From Tribonema minus (lineage: Eukaryota; Sar; Xanthophyceae; Tribonematales; Tribonemataceae), in contig JAFCMP010000069.1 of assembly GCA_017506865.1 (NCBI GenBank), positions 62,001-126,000 of the forward strand: DNA of 64,000 bases. The letters are read 5' to 3'. Under the pieces are notes generated by a model that worked only from the letters and a program-made list of their open reading frames with translations, searched no databases and was not told the DNA's origin. Below are positions 63,219-64,000 of the stretch, one piece after another (the first letter of the stretch is position 1; every line of letters begins with the position of its first letter). Both the position numbers and the translations under genes were made by a program.

Positions 63219-64000
63219 GTGAGGAAACATGCTGGTTCGGTAGGGATGTTGCGGTGCAGTTAGGGCACACACTGCACTTGAAGTTTAAATTGACACTTTG
63301 TGTGATGGCTTTTGGTTGGTAACGTGCCCATCCAGTAGCAGTTGCACGATAATATAAAACTGTTGCGTGAACTGCAGTTCAAGTTCATATCGGCCTTCTC
63401 GAGTGTTTGCTGTTTGTTGGCATGTCGGGAAGGACCAGTGTCTTCAAAGAAGTTCTTCGATTGTTTGAATCGCGAAGGCCCGATTTACTCTTGGTGACGA
63501 TCTATTTGGTATCTGGGGGTCCACACGAAATGCCAAGTACCCCCGCACTGGATTGCTGATGCATTCTTTCAGACGCCTCAGCAGCAGAAAAATAGGATGC
63601 ATGATATCAGCAGAGGCACACCGCACAGACAGCTTGCAGATGGGGGGGTTCAGCATTACGGTCACGCTAAGGGTTAAGGCTAGGGCTAGCATCGAATGAG
63701 ACTGCACGCTGGACAACACATGCAAATGAAGGGATGGGTAGCCAGCCACCCGCGCTTGAATGCAAACAAGCGCAATTTGCAATGGTCCAACGACACACGC
63801 TCAGACGCAAATACACGCTTTCGTACGCGCGCCAGGCAGGATCGCGCATGCCTGAGTGGTGGCCTCACGGCCGTTCATGACTGCAAACTTCAACGTGAAC
63901 ATGCCTCGCCCCCGACACAACATGCGGACAACCACATCATCTGCCCTCGGCGTTGCCAGCTGTGGACCGCTCTCCTCACCATCCCCCCCCCCCCCCCCCC
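63219..64000. other. intron or 3' part of the golgin-like gene, no exon placed
   Basis: After exon 18 the next phase-2 acceptor exon was not found. The stretch holds a degenerate telomere-like tract (63667-63690) and ends in an 18-base C run at the window edge. Confidence 0.4.

Noticed and set aside
63983..64000. 18-base C run at the window end as a biological feature
   Set aside because: C runs of similar length occur in the introns (near 34610-34620); at the edge it cannot be judged and may be a sequencing limit.

Overview
This is a nuclear window from a eukaryote, most likely a chlorophyte green alga, perhaps Chlamydomonadales. Genes are split into many short GC-rich exons with GT-AG introns, and the introns are long and repeat-rich. 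Two stop codons are followed at a plausible distance by TGTAA, the green-algal poly(A) signal. TTAGGG-type telomere-like repeats are scattered through introns, a type known from some Chlamydomonadales clades. The placement is inference. I found no bacterial genes, rRNA, tRNA or CRISPR array.

Layout: (1) 1-1564, plus strand: the last two exons of an unrecognised gene. (2) 2658-12658, minus: a complete 13-exon ornithine aminotransferase (452 aa) whose exon phases all agree and which starts with a likely mitochondrial presequence. (3) 12861-25021, plus: four tandem copies of a gene for a nuclear-looking protein with an N-terminal coiled coil, an acidic/basic linker and 6-8 Cys/His repeats of 18 residues. 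Every copy carries at least one reading-frame or start lesion. (4) Between the copies lie two decayed antisense copies of the last exon of the next gene (16640-17770 and 22340-23030), so the array arose by tandem duplication of a [Cys/His gene + 3' end of the FUSED kinase gene] unit. (5) 25407-45406, minus: a complete 22-exon FUSED/STK36-type kinase (1359 aa, N-terminal kinase and ARM/HEAT-like C terminus). (6) 45686-63218 and beyond, plus: a very large Ala-rich coiled-coil, golgin-like protein (at least 2296 codons), head-to-head with the kinase gene and leaving the window before its C terminus.

The most unusual signal is a recurring kind of intron repeat. The end of an exon, together with its 5' splice site, is copied one to five times into the downstream intron; sometimes an exon start with its 3' splice site is copied upstream. 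I see this in all three multi-exon genes. Other mobile or foreign material includes a 553-bp TIR element with TA flanks, a 481-bp insertion with a 12-bp target duplication, dispersed fragments resembling a Ulp1/C48 protease, an AT-rich organelle-like block, and a recurrent short palindrome TACTTCGAAGTA. The gene models were built by eye from splice sites and frame continuity and have no transcript support.
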